The notes: generated by a model from the letters alone, not told the origin. 55,163 nucleotides of DNA from Muribaculaceae bacterium (GCA_016292745.1 JAEDFO010000009.1:1-55163), one strand, 5' to 3'; positions 15,934 through 25,459 are shown, numbered from the stretch's first letter. Translations and numbers: made by a program.

Positions 15934-16794
15934 ATGAAAAAGATTATCATCTCATTGCTCATTGCCCTCTCTGCGATATTTGCTGTATCGGCAAATGACG
16001 CCAACGTAACCGTAAAGGTTGACAACAATGGTATCCAAGCCAAGGTGGAACGCATCAAGGAATTAGCCGAGAAACTCAAGACCGACTCGGCCAGCCGCGC
16101 TGCCATTTCCGAACTCACTGATTCGCTCTGCAAGCAACTCAACGACACTCTGGTGACCATCAACGCCGCTGCATCTTCCGACAATGATGAATTCCAGTTC
16201 GATTTCAAAGATGATGCCAGCGAAATCAAAGAGATTAGCGACCTCACATCGTCGATTCTCGAAGACTTCGTGCTCCCTATCATCCTGATTTCGGTGCCGT
16301 TCTTTGCCACAGTGATTATTGTGATTTCCTTGCTCATTTACAACTACAAGAAGCGCAATCGTCGATATCGCCTTATAGAGACTGCAATTGCCCACAACTA
16401 CGAGATTCCTAACTATCTCATCAACGAGCCTCAGACAAAGTCGCAGGCAAAAGCTGCCAAGAACGATAATCAGCAATTCCTCGACAATATCACCACAAAG
16501 AAGGAGATTCAAAGCAGCATAGTGATGATTGCAGTGGGTATTGGCTTGTTCTGCGCTTTCGGCACCAACTTCGTAGGCTACCTGTGTGTAATCCCGATTC
16601 TCATCGGCGCAGGCCGATTGGCAATAGTGTTGCTCGAACGCCGTTCGGCGCAGAACGAATATGTGCAGAACCAATTTGAGGAAGCATTCACCGACCCGCA
16701 GCAAAAGAAATCGGCCGATATTCCTACAGCAGAGCCTGTTGAGCAAGGAAACGACCCCGAGCCTCCGGTAATTCCAACCGACGACAATAAATAA
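15934..16794 (+). CDS. Exported-type membrane protein, first gene of the ECF sigma operon
   Basis: The 286-residue protein has a signal peptide (1-20, ending VSAND). A helical, probably periplasmic segment of about 90 residues follows, then a membrane span at about 112-135 and a basic stop-transfer patch YKKRNRRYR. A segment with one or two further spans (about 190-232: IVMIAVGIGLFCAFG, GYLCVIPILIGAGR) leads to an acidic, Pro-rich tail. The layout recalls DUF6249-type membrane proteins seen next to sigma factors in Bacteroidetes, a family recalled from memory. It lies 43 bp before an ECF sigma gene, so a sensing or modulating role is possible but not shown. ATG 15844 would destroy the signal peptide and is rejected. 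Confidence 0.72.
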   Translation: MKKIIISLLIALSAIFAVSANDANVTVKVDNNGIQAKVERIKELAEKLKTDSASRAAISELTDSLCKQLNDTLVTINAAASSDNDEFQFDFKDDASEIKEISDLTSSILEDFVLPIILISVPFFATVIIVISLLIYNYKKRNRRYRLIETAIAHNYEIPNYLINEPQTKSQAKAAKNDNQQFLDNITTKKEIQSSIVMIAVGIGLFCAFGTNFVGYLCVIPILIGAGRLAIVLLERRSAQNEYVQNQFEEAFTDPQQKKSADIPTAEPVEQGNDPEPPVIPTDDNK

Positions 16795-16837
16795 CCTACC
16801 GTTCACCGCACGCTACACTAATTAACACCTTTACGCG

Positions 16838-17365
16838 ATGCTCGGAAAAGTTGAAGAACTGAAACTGATATCCCAATGCGTCCTGTTCGACGACCGCGAC
16901 GCATTCGGGATGTTGGTGGAGGCATATCAGCCCGAAATACGGCGGTTCTTCCTTTCGCTCACCATGGGCGACCGGCAACTAAGCGAAGACCTTGCCCAAG
17001 AGACATTCATAAAGGCGTACACCAACATCAGGAGCTTCAAGGGATTGTCGAAATTCGGCACCTGGCTCTATCGCATTGGATACAACGAGTTCTACACTTA
17101 TAAGTCGCGGCAACGCGAAGATGCCTACGAGGAGGTGATTCAGCCCGACGAACCCTCCTATCCCGTTGAAACAGCCGATGCTGCCATGGACGTCAAGGAA
17201 TGTATGAAAATGCTCAACGATATTGAGCGAACCGTTATCACGCTGTTCTACCTCGAAGACCAGCCCATCAAGAAGATTTGCCAAATCACCGGAATGCCCG
17301 ACGGCACTGTAAAGTCGCATCTGGCACGGGCAAAGGCAAAAATGGCTAAATTATTACGACATTGA
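16838..17365 (+). CDS. ECF-type RNA polymerase sigma factor
   Basis: The 175-residue protein has region 2 at about 20-90 (SEDLAQETFIKAYTNIRSFKG, TWLYRIGYNEF) and region 4 at about 120-170 (IKKICQITGMPDGTVKSHLARAKAKM, the helix-turn-helix that reads the -35). Regions 1.1 and 3 are absent, as in ECF factors. Its upstream neighbour is a membrane protein and its downstream neighbour a short two-span membrane protein, an arrangement typical of sigma/anti-sigma units. Target genes cannot be inferred, and the nearby promoters I recognise are all of the housekeeping type. Confidence 0.93.
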   Translation: MLGKVEELKLISQCVLFDDRDAFGMLVEAYQPEIRRFFLSLTMGDRQLSEDLAQETFIKAYTNIRSFKGLSKFGTWLYRIGYNEFYTYKSRQREDAYEEVIQPDEPSYPVETADAAMDVKECMKMLNDIERTVITLFYLEDQPIKKICQITGMPDGTVKSHLARAKAKMAKLLRH

Positions 17366-17392
17366 TTCATCTTTTTAATTATATTTGCATCG

Positions 17393-17707
17393 ATGAAACA
17401 AAACAACGACATATTCGACGACGATGAATTGCGGGCACTGCTGATGCAGAACGCCGATACTCCGCACGACAATCCGTGGTTTACCCGCAAGGTGCTGAAC
17501 CGGCTCCCTGAGCGGCACTCCGGATTCGGATGGATTGAAAATGCCACCTACCTAATCGGCATAATCATTTGCATTGCCGTCATTGCATACATGGCATTCA
17601 CTGTCAAGGCCATCACTCCGGCCGTCATCATGCAGTATATGGCATGCGGCCTCACTTGCATGATTCTTGCCGTAGCTTTCGTATACCGTTCCGTTTCGAC
17701 CGACTGA
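17393..17707 (+). CDS. Small two-span membrane protein, candidate anti-sigma factor
   Basis: The 104-residue protein has a hydrophilic N-terminal cytoplasmic segment of about 45 residues (DDDELRALL, NPWFTRKVLNRLPER) and two membrane helices (about 49-70 and 76-97). It lies 27 bp after the ECF sigma gene. The position, size and cytoplasmic N-terminus are consistent with a minimal anti-sigma factor. No zinc-binding anti-sigma HxxxCxxC motif is present, so the assignment is by context only. Confidence 0.7.
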   Translation: MKQNNDIFDDDELRALLMQNADTPHDNPWFTRKVLNRLPERHSGFGWIENATYLIGIIICIAVIAYMAFTVKAITPAVIMQYMACGLTCMILAVAFVYRSVSTD

Positions 17708-17762
17708 TTTCCGCTTTCAGCCCATATTTGTGCCATTATCTACACTTTATCCTCCGTAGATA

Positions 17763-17794
17763 TTTGCTTTAAATGTAGCAAGTTGCTATCTTTG
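17763..17794 (+). promoter_or_regulatory. Promoter of the GH13 gene
   Basis: TTTG (17763-17766) and TATCTTTG (17787-17794) are spaced by 20 bp, a full consensus Bacteroidetes promoter giving a leader of roughly 30 nt. Confidence 0.88.
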
Positions 17795-17832
17795 TACGCA
17801 TTGATTAACCTATTCACTAATTTGTTGCGACA

Positions 17833-20574
17833 ATGAAACAACTTGCTACATTATTTCTATTGTGCCTTGCCGTGGCTTTCTCCACCAAAGCACAGCTTAT
17901 TACTACCAGCCCTGAAATACTTCAGGAAAGCAGCCAAAACGTTACTGTGACGTTCAAGAGCAGCGAAGGCGATGCCGGAATGAAGGGATCGACCAATTGC
18001 TATGCCCACACCGGTGTTATAACCAATAAAAGCAACGGCAACTGGAAGAACGCTCCAGAGTGGGGCGACAACTCCGACAAATACAAACTAAAACTTGTGG
18101 GAACAAACAAGTTCCGCCTCACCATTGGCGACATCCGCTCCTATTACAACATCACCGACCCCGACGAGCACGTTGAGAAACTTTGCTTCGTGTTCCGTAA
18201 CGCCGATTGTTCGAAGACCGGCCGCAACAGCGACGGTTCCGACATCTTTGTCGATGTGTTCCCCGACGGTCTTGCTGTGTCGCTGACCTCGTCGGCTGCA
18301 TCTAACATTTTCACTGCCGATGCCGGCTCGGTGACTTTCACCGCCAACACAACCATGCAGGCCAACATCGACATTTTCCTGAACAGCATTGAATCGACCC
18401 CGGTGGCTTCGGTTACCGCCAACACCAAGTTGGAATATGCCAATACATTTGCTGTGGGCGACTACGACATCATTGCCCGCGCTACCGACGGCACAAGCAC
18501 TGTACTCGACACTATCTCGATTTGCTGCCGTAACAACTCGCAAAATGTGGCTTATTCAGGTGCCTTGAAGCAGGGCGCTACCGTAAACGCTGACGGCTCG
18601 GTTACTTTCTGCCTCCTTGCTCCAGCTAAGCAGAACGTGATGCTTTTGGGCGAATGGAATGGATACAAGCCTACAAATGCCCAATTGATGAACTATCAGG
18701 GCGACCGTTTCTTCTACACCACCGTCAAAGGCCTCGACCTCGGCAAGAGCTACGGATACTTCTTTGTGGTTGACGATGTGCTCAATGTGGCCGACCCTTA
18801 CGCAACCATGATTCTCGACCCATGGAGCGACAAATGGATTGCCGAGTCGGTTTATCCTAACCTCAAGAAATACCCGTCGCAGTTCGGCGGATTCCCAATT
18901 GCAGTGCTTCAGCCGGCCGATTCCTACAGCTGGCAAGTGAAGGACTTTAACGGTGCTGACCGCGACAACCTGGTGATTTACGAACTCTTGGTTCGCGACT
19001 TCACCGACCAACAGACCATCAAAGCCGCTACTGCACGTCTCGACTATATCAAGAGCCTCGGCGTTAACGCTGTTGAATTGATGCCTATCCAGGAGTTTGA
19101 CGGCAACAATTCGTGGGGATACAATCCTAACTTCTACTTTGCCCCCGATAAAGCCTATGGCACTGTGGCCGACTACAAGCAGTTTATCGACGAATGCCAC
19201 GCACGCGGCCTGGCTGTGATTCTCGATGTGGTGTTCAATCATGCCTACGGACAGCATCCTTGGTGTGCAATGTATTGGGATAGCACTAATTCGCGCCCGT
19301 CGGAGGATAATCCATTCTTCAACCCTGTGGCTCCACACAATTTCAGCGTTGGCAACGACTGGCGTCAAGAGAATGCCAACGTTCAGCAGTACTTCTGCGA
19401 CGTGCTGAAATACTGGATTAACGAATACCATGTTGACGGCTACCGCTTCGACCTTGTCAAGGGTCTTGGTGCTTCCAACAGTTATGCATCCGACTACGAC
19501 GGCGGTGCATACAACCAGTCGCGAATCGACATAATGAAGAAATATGCCGCAGCTGCACGCGAGGCAAAGAGCAACGCTTACATTATTTTCGAAAGTTTCA
19601 TCACCGCCAGCGAGGAACAGCTCTACTGGAGCAACGGTTGCATGACATGGAATAAGCTCACAACAGCTGCCGAGCAGGCTCTCGGTGGCTACTCGAGCAA
19701 CAGCTCATTTGCCGGATTCAACGACCCCGACGGCAAGTATGTGTCGTTTATGGAGAGCCACGACGAGGAGCGTAATGCTTTCTGGGCAAGCCAGTATGCT
19801 GCCAGCGGAATCAAGGGCAACACGGCCAACACTATGCGCCGTCTTGGCTCGAACGCAGCGCTTGCATTGATGGCTAAAGGCTCGAAGATGATTTGGCAGT
19901 TCGAGGAGATGGGCTACGACGTGTCGATCAACGACCCGGGCCGCACCGATCCGAAGCCTACCCATTGGGAATATCTCGACGATGCCGACCGTGCCGGTCT
20001 GGTGGCTTCATATAGCGAATTGCTCAAGTTCCGCAAGCAGAACCCCGACCTGTTCTCATCACAAGCTGAATCGACTGTGAAACTTGCTGAATCCGACTGG
20101 ACCTACGGACGTTTCATTACTACCCGTAATGCATCGACAGGCAAGGTGATGACTGTGGCCGTGAATCCGAACTCTTCCGACGCCACTTTCAGCTATGCCC
20201 TGGCCAAGGATGCAGGCACTCTCTACATCAACAGCAAGAGCTACGGCACCTCGCCTTCTTTCAACACAGCCAACAATACCATCACCATCCCGGCTCACGG
20301 TTATGTATTGATTTCGAACGTCGACCCATCAACCGGTATCGACAATATCTCGGTATCGAAATCGCAGATTAACGTATTCCCGAACCCGGCCACCGACTAC
20401 ATTACCGTCGATGCTGCCGACCTACAGACCGTTGAGGTGTATTCGCTCACCGGTGCTTGCGTAGCCCGTTCGGCCGAATGCACCGTCGACATCACCGCTC
20501 TGCCTGCCGGCAACTATATAGTAAAGGCAATCGGAGCTAATGGCGTTGCAACAAGCAAGATAATCAAGCGATAA
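17833..20574 (+). CDS. Secreted GH13 alpha-amylase-family enzyme with T9SS tail
   Basis: The 913-residue protein has a signal peptide (1-20). An N-terminal beta-rich region follows (about 25-230), then an isoamylase/CBM48-like E-set domain (about 235-330: NVMLLGEWNGYKPTNAQ). The GH13 catalytic barrel spans about 370-750. The active-site set is intact: Asp540 in YRFDLVKG (nucleophile), Glu587 in IIFESF (acid/base) and Asp644 in ESHDEER. The conserved ILDVVFNH is also present. The last 75 residues form a type IX sorting domain (INVFPNPATDYITV, LPAGNYIV, SKIIKR), so the enzyme is probably displayed on the surface or released. It likely acts on starch, glycogen or branched alpha-glucans. It is monocistronic, and no sus genes are adjacent. 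Confidence 0.92.
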   Translation: MKQLATLFLLCLAVAFSTKAQLITTSPEILQESSQNVTVTFKSSEGDAGMKGSTNCYAHTGVITNKSNGNWKNAPEWGDNSDKYKLKLVGTNKFRLTIGDIRSYYNITDPDEHVEKLCFVFRNADCSKTGRNSDGSDIFVDVFPDGLAVSLTSSAASNIFTADAGSVTFTANTTMQANIDIFLNSIESTPVASVTANTKLEYANTFAVGDYDIIARATDGTSTVLDTISICCRNNSQNVAYSGALKQGATVNADGSVTFCLLAPAKQNVMLLGEWNGYKPTNAQLMNYQGDRFFYTTVKGLDLGKSYGYFFVVDDVLNVADPYATMILDPWSDKWIAESVYPNLKKYPSQFGGFPIAVLQPADSYSWQVKDFNGADRDNLVIYELLVRDFTDQQTIKAATARLDYIKSLGVNAVELMPIQEFDGNNSWGYNPNFYFAPDKAYGTVADYKQFIDECHARGLAVILDVVFNHAYGQHPWCAMYWDSTNSRPSEDNPFFNPVAPHNFSVGNDWRQENANVQQYFCDVLKYWINEYHVDGYRFDLVKGLGASNSYASDYDGGAYNQSRIDIMKKYAAAAREAKSNAYIIFESFITASEEQLYWSNGCMTWNKLTTAAEQALGGYSSNSSFAGFNDPDGKYVSFMESHDEERNAFWASQYAASGIKGNTANTMRRLGSNAALALMAKGSKMIWQFEEMGYDVSINDPGRTDPKPTHWEYLDDADRAGLVASYSELLKFRKQNPDLFSSQAESTVKLAESDWTYGRFITTRNASTGKVMTVAVNPNSSDATFSYALAKDAGTLYINSKSYGTSPSFNTANNTITIPAHGYVLISNVDPSTGIDNISVSKSQINVFPNPATDYITVDAADLQTVEVYSLTGACVARSAECTVDITALPAGNYIVKAIGANGVATSKIIKR

Positions 20575-20599
20575 TCCCTATCGCCGTCCAATAGTTGAG

Positions 20600-20642
20600 A
20601 TTTCCCGTTTTTCCACTCTGCCGGGTGAGAAAAACGGGAAAT
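20600..20642 (+). terminator. Terminator after the GH13 gene
   Basis: TTTCCCGTTTTTC (20601-20613) pairs perfectly with GAAAAACGGGAAA (20629-20641), plus a flanking A-T pair. The long stem lies 26 bp after the stop and is followed by TTTGTT. Confidence 0.85.
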
Positions 20643-20655
20643 TTGTTGGTATTTC

Positions 20656-20686
20656 TTGCTACTCTGCGCCGCTTGCACTACCTTTG
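20656..20686 (+). promoter_or_regulatory. Promoter of guaA
   Basis: TTG (20656-20658) and TACCTTTG (20679-20686) are separated by 20 bp, matching the consensus. The leader is about 55 nt; no guanine riboswitch fold is evident in it. Confidence 0.85.
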
Positions 20687-20748
20687 CATAATGAAAGCGC
20701 AGCGTCAGCTGTTGCTCCACATCTCCAGAAATAAAATACCATCCTTTT

Positions 20749-22272
20749 ATGCAAGAGAAACTTATTATTTTGGATTTCGGTTCGCAGACCACGCAACTCA
20801 TTGGGCGTCGCATCCGCGAGCTGAACATCTATTGCGAAATTGTTCCGTATAACAAGTTCCCTCACGGCGATGAATCGGTTATCGGTGTAATTCTCTCCGG
20901 AAGCCCGTTCTCGGTGTACGACGACAAGGCGTTTAAGGTCGACCTTACCGGGATTCGCGGCAAATACCCCATTCTGGGTATCTGCTACGGCGCACAATTC
21001 ATGGCCTACACCAACGGTGGCAGTGTTGAGCCCGCCGGCACCCGTGAATATGGCCGTGCACATCTTACCAAGTTCGACCACGAGAATCCGCTTTTGCAAG
21101 GTCTTCGCGACAATTCTCAGGTGTGGATGAGCCATGGCGACACCATCACCCGAATCCCCGACAATTTCCGCGTTATCGCCTCTACCGAAAAGGTGAACAT
21201 TGCGGCTTATCAGGCCGAGGGCGAGAAACTGTGGGGCGTGCAGTTCCATCCCGAGGTGTTCCATAGCGAGGATGGCACTCAGATTCTTAAGAACTTCGCT
21301 GTAGGCATCTGCGGAAGCAAGCAGGACTGGAATGCAAGCTCGTTTATCGAAACCACCGTTGCTGCCCTAAAGCAGCAGCTCGGCGACGACAAGGTGGTGC
21401 TTGGCCTCAGCGGCGGTGTCGATTCGTCGGTGGCTGCCGTGCTGCTCAACAAGGCTATCGGCAAGAACCTCACCTGCATATTCGTCGACCACGGTATGCT
21501 TCGCAAGAACGAATTCCGCAACGTGCTCCACGACTATGAATGTCTGGGACTTAATGTTATCGGTGTTGATGCCAGCGCCAAGTTCTTCAGCGAGTTGGCA
21601 GGCGTTACCGAGCCCGAACGTAAGCGCAAAATCATCGGCAAAGGCTTTATTGATGTGTTCGATGCTGAAGCCCACAAGATAAAGGACGTGAAATGGCTGG
21701 CTCAAGGCACCATTTACCCCGACTGCATTGAGAGCCTCTCAATCACTGGTACCACTATCAAGAGCCACCACAATGTGGGTGGTCTACCCGAAAAGATGAA
21801 CCTGAAGCTGTGCGAACCGTTGCGTCTACTCTTTAAGGACGAGGTGCGCCGCGTGGGCCGCGAATTGGGCATGCCCGAGCACCTCATCAAGCGCCATCCG
21901 TTCCCCGGACCAGGCCTGGCTGTGAGAATTCTCGGCGACATCACACCCGAGAAGGTACGAATTCTGCAGGATGCAGACGATATATTCATTCAAGGTCTCC
22001 GCGACTGGGATTTGTACGACAAGGTATGGCAGGCTGGCGTCATCCTGCTGCCGGTACAGAGCGTTGGAGTGATGGGCGATGAACGCACCTACGAGCGCGC
22101 TGTGGCTCTACGTGCCGTTACCAGCACCGATGCCATGACAGCCGACTGGGCCCATCTGCCCTACGACTTTATGGCAAAGGTGAGCAACGACATCATCAAC
22201 AAGGTGAAAGGCGTTAACCGCGTTTGCTACGACATCAGCTCAAAGCCACCGGCAACTATCGAGTGGGAGTAA
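20749..22272 (+). CDS. guaA: GMP synthase (glutamine-hydrolysing)
   Basis: GuaA converts XMP to GMP with ATP and glutamine in purine biosynthesis. The 507-residue protein has the class I glutamine amidotransferase domain first: GICYGAQ with nucleophile Cys79, and VQFHPEVFHS with His167 and Glu169. The ATP pyrophosphatase domain follows (LGLSGGVDSS, 219-227), and the dimerisation domain ends in the conserved ISSKPPATIEWE. All catalytic motifs and the length are canonical. It is monocistronic, with a consensus promoter and a very strong terminator. Confidence 0.97.
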   Translation: MQEKLIILDFGSQTTQLIGRRIRELNIYCEIVPYNKFPHGDESVIGVILSGSPFSVYDDKAFKVDLTGIRGKYPILGICYGAQFMAYTNGGSVEPAGTREYGRAHLTKFDHENPLLQGLRDNSQVWMSHGDTITRIPDNFRVIASTEKVNIAAYQAEGEKLWGVQFHPEVFHSEDGTQILKNFAVGICGSKQDWNASSFIETTVAALKQQLGDDKVVLGLSGGVDSSVAAVLLNKAIGKNLTCIFVDHGMLRKNEFRNVLHDYECLGLNVIGVDASAKFFSELAGVTEPERKRKIIGKGFIDVFDAEAHKIKDVKWLAQGTIYPDCIESLSITGTTIKSHHNVGGLPEKMNLKLCEPLRLLFKDEVRRVGRELGMPEHLIKRHPFPGPGLAVRILGDITPEKVRILQDADDIFIQGLRDWDLYDKVWQAGVILLPVQSVGVMGDERTYERAVALRAVTSTDAMTADWAHLPYDFMAKVSNDIINKVKGVNRVCYDISSKPPATIEWE

Positions 22273-22293
22273 CCCCTCATGCCTATATATAAC

Positions 22294-22339
22294 CGAATCC
22301 GCCGATAAGTTATGCAATGCTTATCGGCGGATTCGATTT
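22294..22339. terminator. Strong terminator between guaA and nnr
   Basis: A 16-bp perfect inverted repeat: 22294-22309 pairs with 22320-22335 around a 10-nt loop. It is followed on the plus strand by ATTTT. It lies between the convergent guaA and nnr genes and probably serves mainly guaA. Confidence 0.9.
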
Positions 22340-22356
22340 TAATGTGTTGGTTGATG

Positions 22357-23874
22357 TCAGCTCATCACCTCGGAAATGGCCGATGGAATGGCATCGACAA
22401 TGTCGGATGCCGTCATGCCGTATTCCCCGCGGCTTTTCAAGGCTATGTCGCCCGCTTTGCCATGCAGATACACACCCATCACGGCGCTCAGCTCGGGCAT
22501 AAAGCCTTGCGCCATAAGTGATGCAATGATGCCGGTGAGGGCGTCGCCGCTACCGGCGGTGGCCATACCCGGATTGCCGGTGCTGTTGATGAATACCTTT
22601 CCGTCGGGGCGCACTGTCATGGTGTGGTGTCCCTTCATCACCACGATTATATTGTAGATGCGAGCCACCTCGAGTGCCTTTTTCAGGCGAGTCTCGTCGG
22701 TGTAGAATTTTCCGAATATGCGGTCGAACTCGCCGCTGTGCGGTGTGATTACCGATTTCACCGGCAAGCTGTTGAGCAACGCCGGACGCTCCTTGATGCA
22801 GTTGAGCGCATCGGCATCGAGCAAGCACGGCGATTTGGCATTTATCAGGAAGCGCTCCAGGGCGTCAACCGTCATCGAGTGGGTGCCGATGCCTGGGCCG
22901 ATGGCAATACTGTTCCATTCGCCCTTCAGCTCAAGGTTGGTGGGGATTATGTCGTGCTTGTCGGCATCGAACAACGCCTCAGGCACTGCGGTTTGCATCA
23001 CCGTCATACCGCATCGTGGAGCATGCACACTCACCAGTCCGCAACCGCTGCGCGATGCTGCGCGGGCGGCAATGATGGCTGCTCCCATCATACCGTAACT
23101 GCCGGCTACTATCATTGCACGGCCGAAATCGTATTTGTGGGCAAACTTGTTGCGTGGCTTCAGCACTCGCTTAACATCTTTGCGCTCCACCAGAATGAAG
23201 TCGCTGCGGTGGTTCTTGATTGCCTCCTGGCTCAGTTCAATGTCGAGCACCTTGTATTCGCCTATGAATTCGGCATTCTCCGAGAAGAAGAAAGCCAGAC
23301 GCGGGAACTGGATGGTCAGCGTAAGGTGGGCCTTTATGATGTCGTTGCGGCTGTTTTCGCTGTTCCATTCGCCAAAAAGGCCCGATGGCACGTCAATCGA
23401 CACAATGGTGGCGCCGCTGTCGTTGATATATCGTACCAGTGCTGAGAAGCCACCCTTCAACGGCGACTTCAGTCCGGAACCGAACAACCCGTCGAGCACA
23501 ATGTCGTTGCGGTCGATGTAGGGTGGGGTGAACTCGTTGATAACCTCGGTGAAATCGATGTCGCCAAGTGCCAGTAGCCTATCGCGGTTGGTGGTGCAAT
23601 CGGCCGATAACTTGTTACCGCCGATGTTGAACAGGAACACCTCGATGTGATAGCCCTGCTCAACCAGCATACGCGCCACTGCAAGGGCGTCGCCGCCATT
23701 GTTGCCTGGCCCGGCAAACACCATCACCTTGCGGTTTGGAAGCCACCGGCTGATAATTTCGCATGCAATGGCCGACGAAGCGCGCTCCATCAAGTCGATT
23801 GACGATATGGGTTCGTTCTCGATTGTATACTTTTCAATTTCTCGTATGTCTTGAGTGCTGAATATCTTCATCAT
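22357..23874 (-). CDS. nnr: Bifunctional NAD(P)H-hydrate epimerase/dehydratase
   Basis: This enzyme repairs damaged NADH and NADPH: the N-terminal YjeF domain epimerises hydrated NAD(P)H and the C-terminal ribokinase-like domain dehydrates the S form with ADP. The 505-residue protein shows GPGNNGGDALAVARML (about 54-69) and IVSIDVPSGLFGE in the first domain. In the second it shows VAGSYGMMGAAIIAARAA, the SVITPHSGEF segment, VVMKGHHTMTV and TAGSGDALTGIIASLMAQG with the catalytic Asp. The first two codons are both ATG, so the start is uncertain by one residue. A minus-strand TAACTTTG at 23992-23999 may be its -7. Confidence 0.93.
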   Translation of the reverse strand: MMKIFSTQDIREIEKYTIENEPISSIDLMERASSAIACEIISRWLPNRKVMVFAGPGNNGGDALAVARMLVEQGYHIEVFLFNIGGNKLSADCTTNRDRLLALGDIDFTEVINEFTPPYIDRNDIVLDGLFGSGLKSPLKGGFSALVRYINDSGATIVSIDVPSGLFGEWNSENSRNDIIKAHLTLTIQFPRLAFFFSENAEFIGEYKVLDIELSQEAIKNHRSDFILVERKDVKRVLKPRNKFAHKYDFGRAMIVAGSYGMMGAAIIAARAASRSGCGLVSVHAPRCGMTVMQTAVPEALFDADKHDIIPTNLELKGEWNSIAIGPGIGTHSMTVDALERFLINAKSPCLLDADALNCIKERPALLNSLPVKSVITPHSGEFDRIFGKFYTDETRLKKALEVARIYNIIVVMKGHHTMTVRPDGKVFINSTGNPGMATAGSGDALTGIIASLMAQGFMPELSAVMGVYLHGKAGDIALKSRGEYGMTASDIVDAIPSAISEVMS

Positions 23875-24115
23875 TATGTCGTCATTAATATCTGCCGTTG
23901 ATTGATTATCTACGGTTGCCTGCTCCGTCAGAAAAAACGGGGAATACAGTTTTTTTCAGCAGATTTGTTATGTTACACTGTTTCTTTGTCGCAAAGTTAA
24001 TTCATTTTGCCCGTATTTTTCATCTGCAGCAAATAATTTTGTCAACAGTCGCCCATTGTCGCCCTAATAATGCGTTCCAGTGGTTTTTATGTATTGCGCG
24101 ATGGTGTGAAAATAA
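23875..24115. other. Intergenic stretch between nnr and pepT
   Basis: The region is AT-rich and contains a minus-strand consensus -7 (TAACTTTG, 23992-23999) that would give nnr a leader of about 110 nt, but no well-spaced -33. No convincing reading frame or conserved RNA fold is seen. Confidence 0.5.
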
Positions 24116-24154
24116 GATATACCGACCACCAGCGATAATGGCAATCGGTATATC
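24116..24154 (-). terminator. Terminator of pepT
   Basis: GATATACCGA (24116-24125) pairs with TCGGTATATC (24145-24154). Read on the minus strand it is followed by TTATTTTC. It lies 22 bp beyond the pepT stop. Confidence 0.72.
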
Positions 24155-24176
24155 TCAATGAGGGGTTATGTTGCGG

Positions 24177-25394
24177 TTATTGTGCTACAAGGCGGCAGAT
24201 TTCCACTATCACTTCGGTGGCTTTCTCCATCGAGCTGATGGGCACGAATTCGTAGCGGCCGTGGAAGTTGAGCCCACCGGCAAAAATGTTGGGGCAGGGC
24301 AGACCCTTGAACGAGAGTTGGGCGCCGTCGGTGCCGCCTCTGATGGGCTGAACCTTTGGTGTTACACCAACATTTTCCATTGCCTTGATGGCTGTGTCGA
24401 TGATGTGCATCACAGGCTCAATCTTCTCGCGCATGTTATAGTACTGGTCCTTGATTTCTATGCTGGCGCAGTCTGGGAATTCGCAGTTCACCTTGCGGGT
24501 GAGGTGCTCGAGTTCGCGTTTGCGGCGTTCGAAACGGTCGCGGTCGTGGTCGCGGATAATGTATGTGAGCACGGTTTTCTCTACCGAGCCCTCGAAGCCA
24601 ATAAGATGGTAGAATCCTTCGTAGTTTTCGGTGTGCTCTGGAGTTTCCCAGCGTGGGAGCATGATGGCATATTGGTTAGCCACGCGGATTGAGTTGAGCA
24701 TTTTGTGTTTGGCATATCCGGGGTGAACGTTTAATCCTTTGAATGTCACCTTTGCAACGGCAGCGTTGAAGTTTTCGAATTCGAGTTCACCGATTGCACC
24801 GCCGTCCATTGTGTATGCCCAGTCGGCATCAAAGTGCTTAACGTCGAATTTGTGGGCGCCTTGGCCGATTTCCTCGTCGGGGTTGAAGGCAATTCGGATT
24901 TTGCCGTGTTTAATCTCGGGGTGGTTTTTCAGATAATCCACGGCAGCGATGATTTCGGCAATTCCGGCTTTGTCGTCGGCTCCAAGCAAGGTGTTGCCGT
25001 CGGTTACTATCAGGTCGTGGCCCACATAGTCGTTGAGTTCGGGGAATTGCGATGGCGAAAGCACCACATTCTCTTCGCTGTTGAGTGTGATGTCGCCTCC
25101 CGCATATTTCTCGACGATGCGAGGCTTAACGTGGCGGCCCGACATATCGGGTGATGTGTCGAGGTGGGCAATGAAGCCTATGGTGGGCACATCCTTGTCG
25201 GTGTTGGCCGGCAAGGTTGCCATCAGGTAGCCGTTGTCGTCAAGGCTGATTTCGGTCAGCCCAAGTTCTTGCAGTTCTTTTTCCAGATGCTGCGCAAATA
25301 TCATCTGCCCCGGTGTCGATGGGGTGAGGTTTGTGAGTTCGTCGCTTTGGGTGTCAAACTTCACATAGTTCAGGAATCGGTCAACTACTGTCAT
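24177..25394 (-). CDS. pepT: Peptidase T (tripeptide aminopeptidase)
   Basis: PepT is a zinc-dependent M20B exopeptidase that removes the N-terminal residue from tripeptides. The 405-residue protein shows the metal and catalytic motifs in order: IAHLDTSPD (His77, Asp79), LLGADDKAG (Asp140), and NPDEEIGQG (Glu174 as catalytic base, Glu175 as ligand). Later come a VHPGYAK lid-domain segment and RGGTDGAQLS. There is no signal peptide, so it is cytosolic. It has its own consensus promoter and terminator. Confidence 0.96.
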   Translation of the reverse strand: MTVVDRFLNYVKFDTQSDELTNLTPSTPGQMIFAQHLEKELQELGLTEISLDDNGYLMATLPANTDKDVPTIGFIAHLDTSPDMSGRHVKPRIVEKYAGGDITLNSEENVVLSPSQFPELNDYVGHDLIVTDGNTLLGADDKAGIAEIIAAVDYLKNHPEIKHGKIRIAFNPDEEIGQGAHKFDVKHFDADWAYTMDGGAIGELEFENFNAAVAKVTFKGLNVHPGYAKHKMLNSIRVANQYAIMLPRWETPEHTENYEGFYHLIGFEGSVEKTVLTYIIRDHDRDRFERRKRELEHLTRKVNCEFPDCASIEIKDQYYNMREKIEPVMHIIDTAIKAMENVGVTPKVQPIRGGTDGAQLSFKGLPCPNIFAGGLNFHGRYEFVPISSMEKATEVIVEICRLVAQ

Positions 25395-25459
25395 AATACT
25401 GTTTTTTCAATGTTCGGCTCATGCTGTTAGGGCCTAGGCCGATGTGTTATAGGGTTATG

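Noticed and set aside
18556..19431. Minus-strand open frame of 291 codons
   Set aside because: It is antisense to the GH13 catalytic domain, whose active-site residues are intact; no family features are seen in the antisense frame.
20687..20748. Guanine riboswitch in the guaA leader
   Set aside because: The leader is about 55 nt and I see no purine-aptamer three-way junction or conserved loop sequences.
22624..23445. Plus-strand open frame of 273 codons
   Set aside because: It is antisense to nnr, which has full domain motifs; the antisense frame is rich in His, Cys and Val with no recognisable domain.
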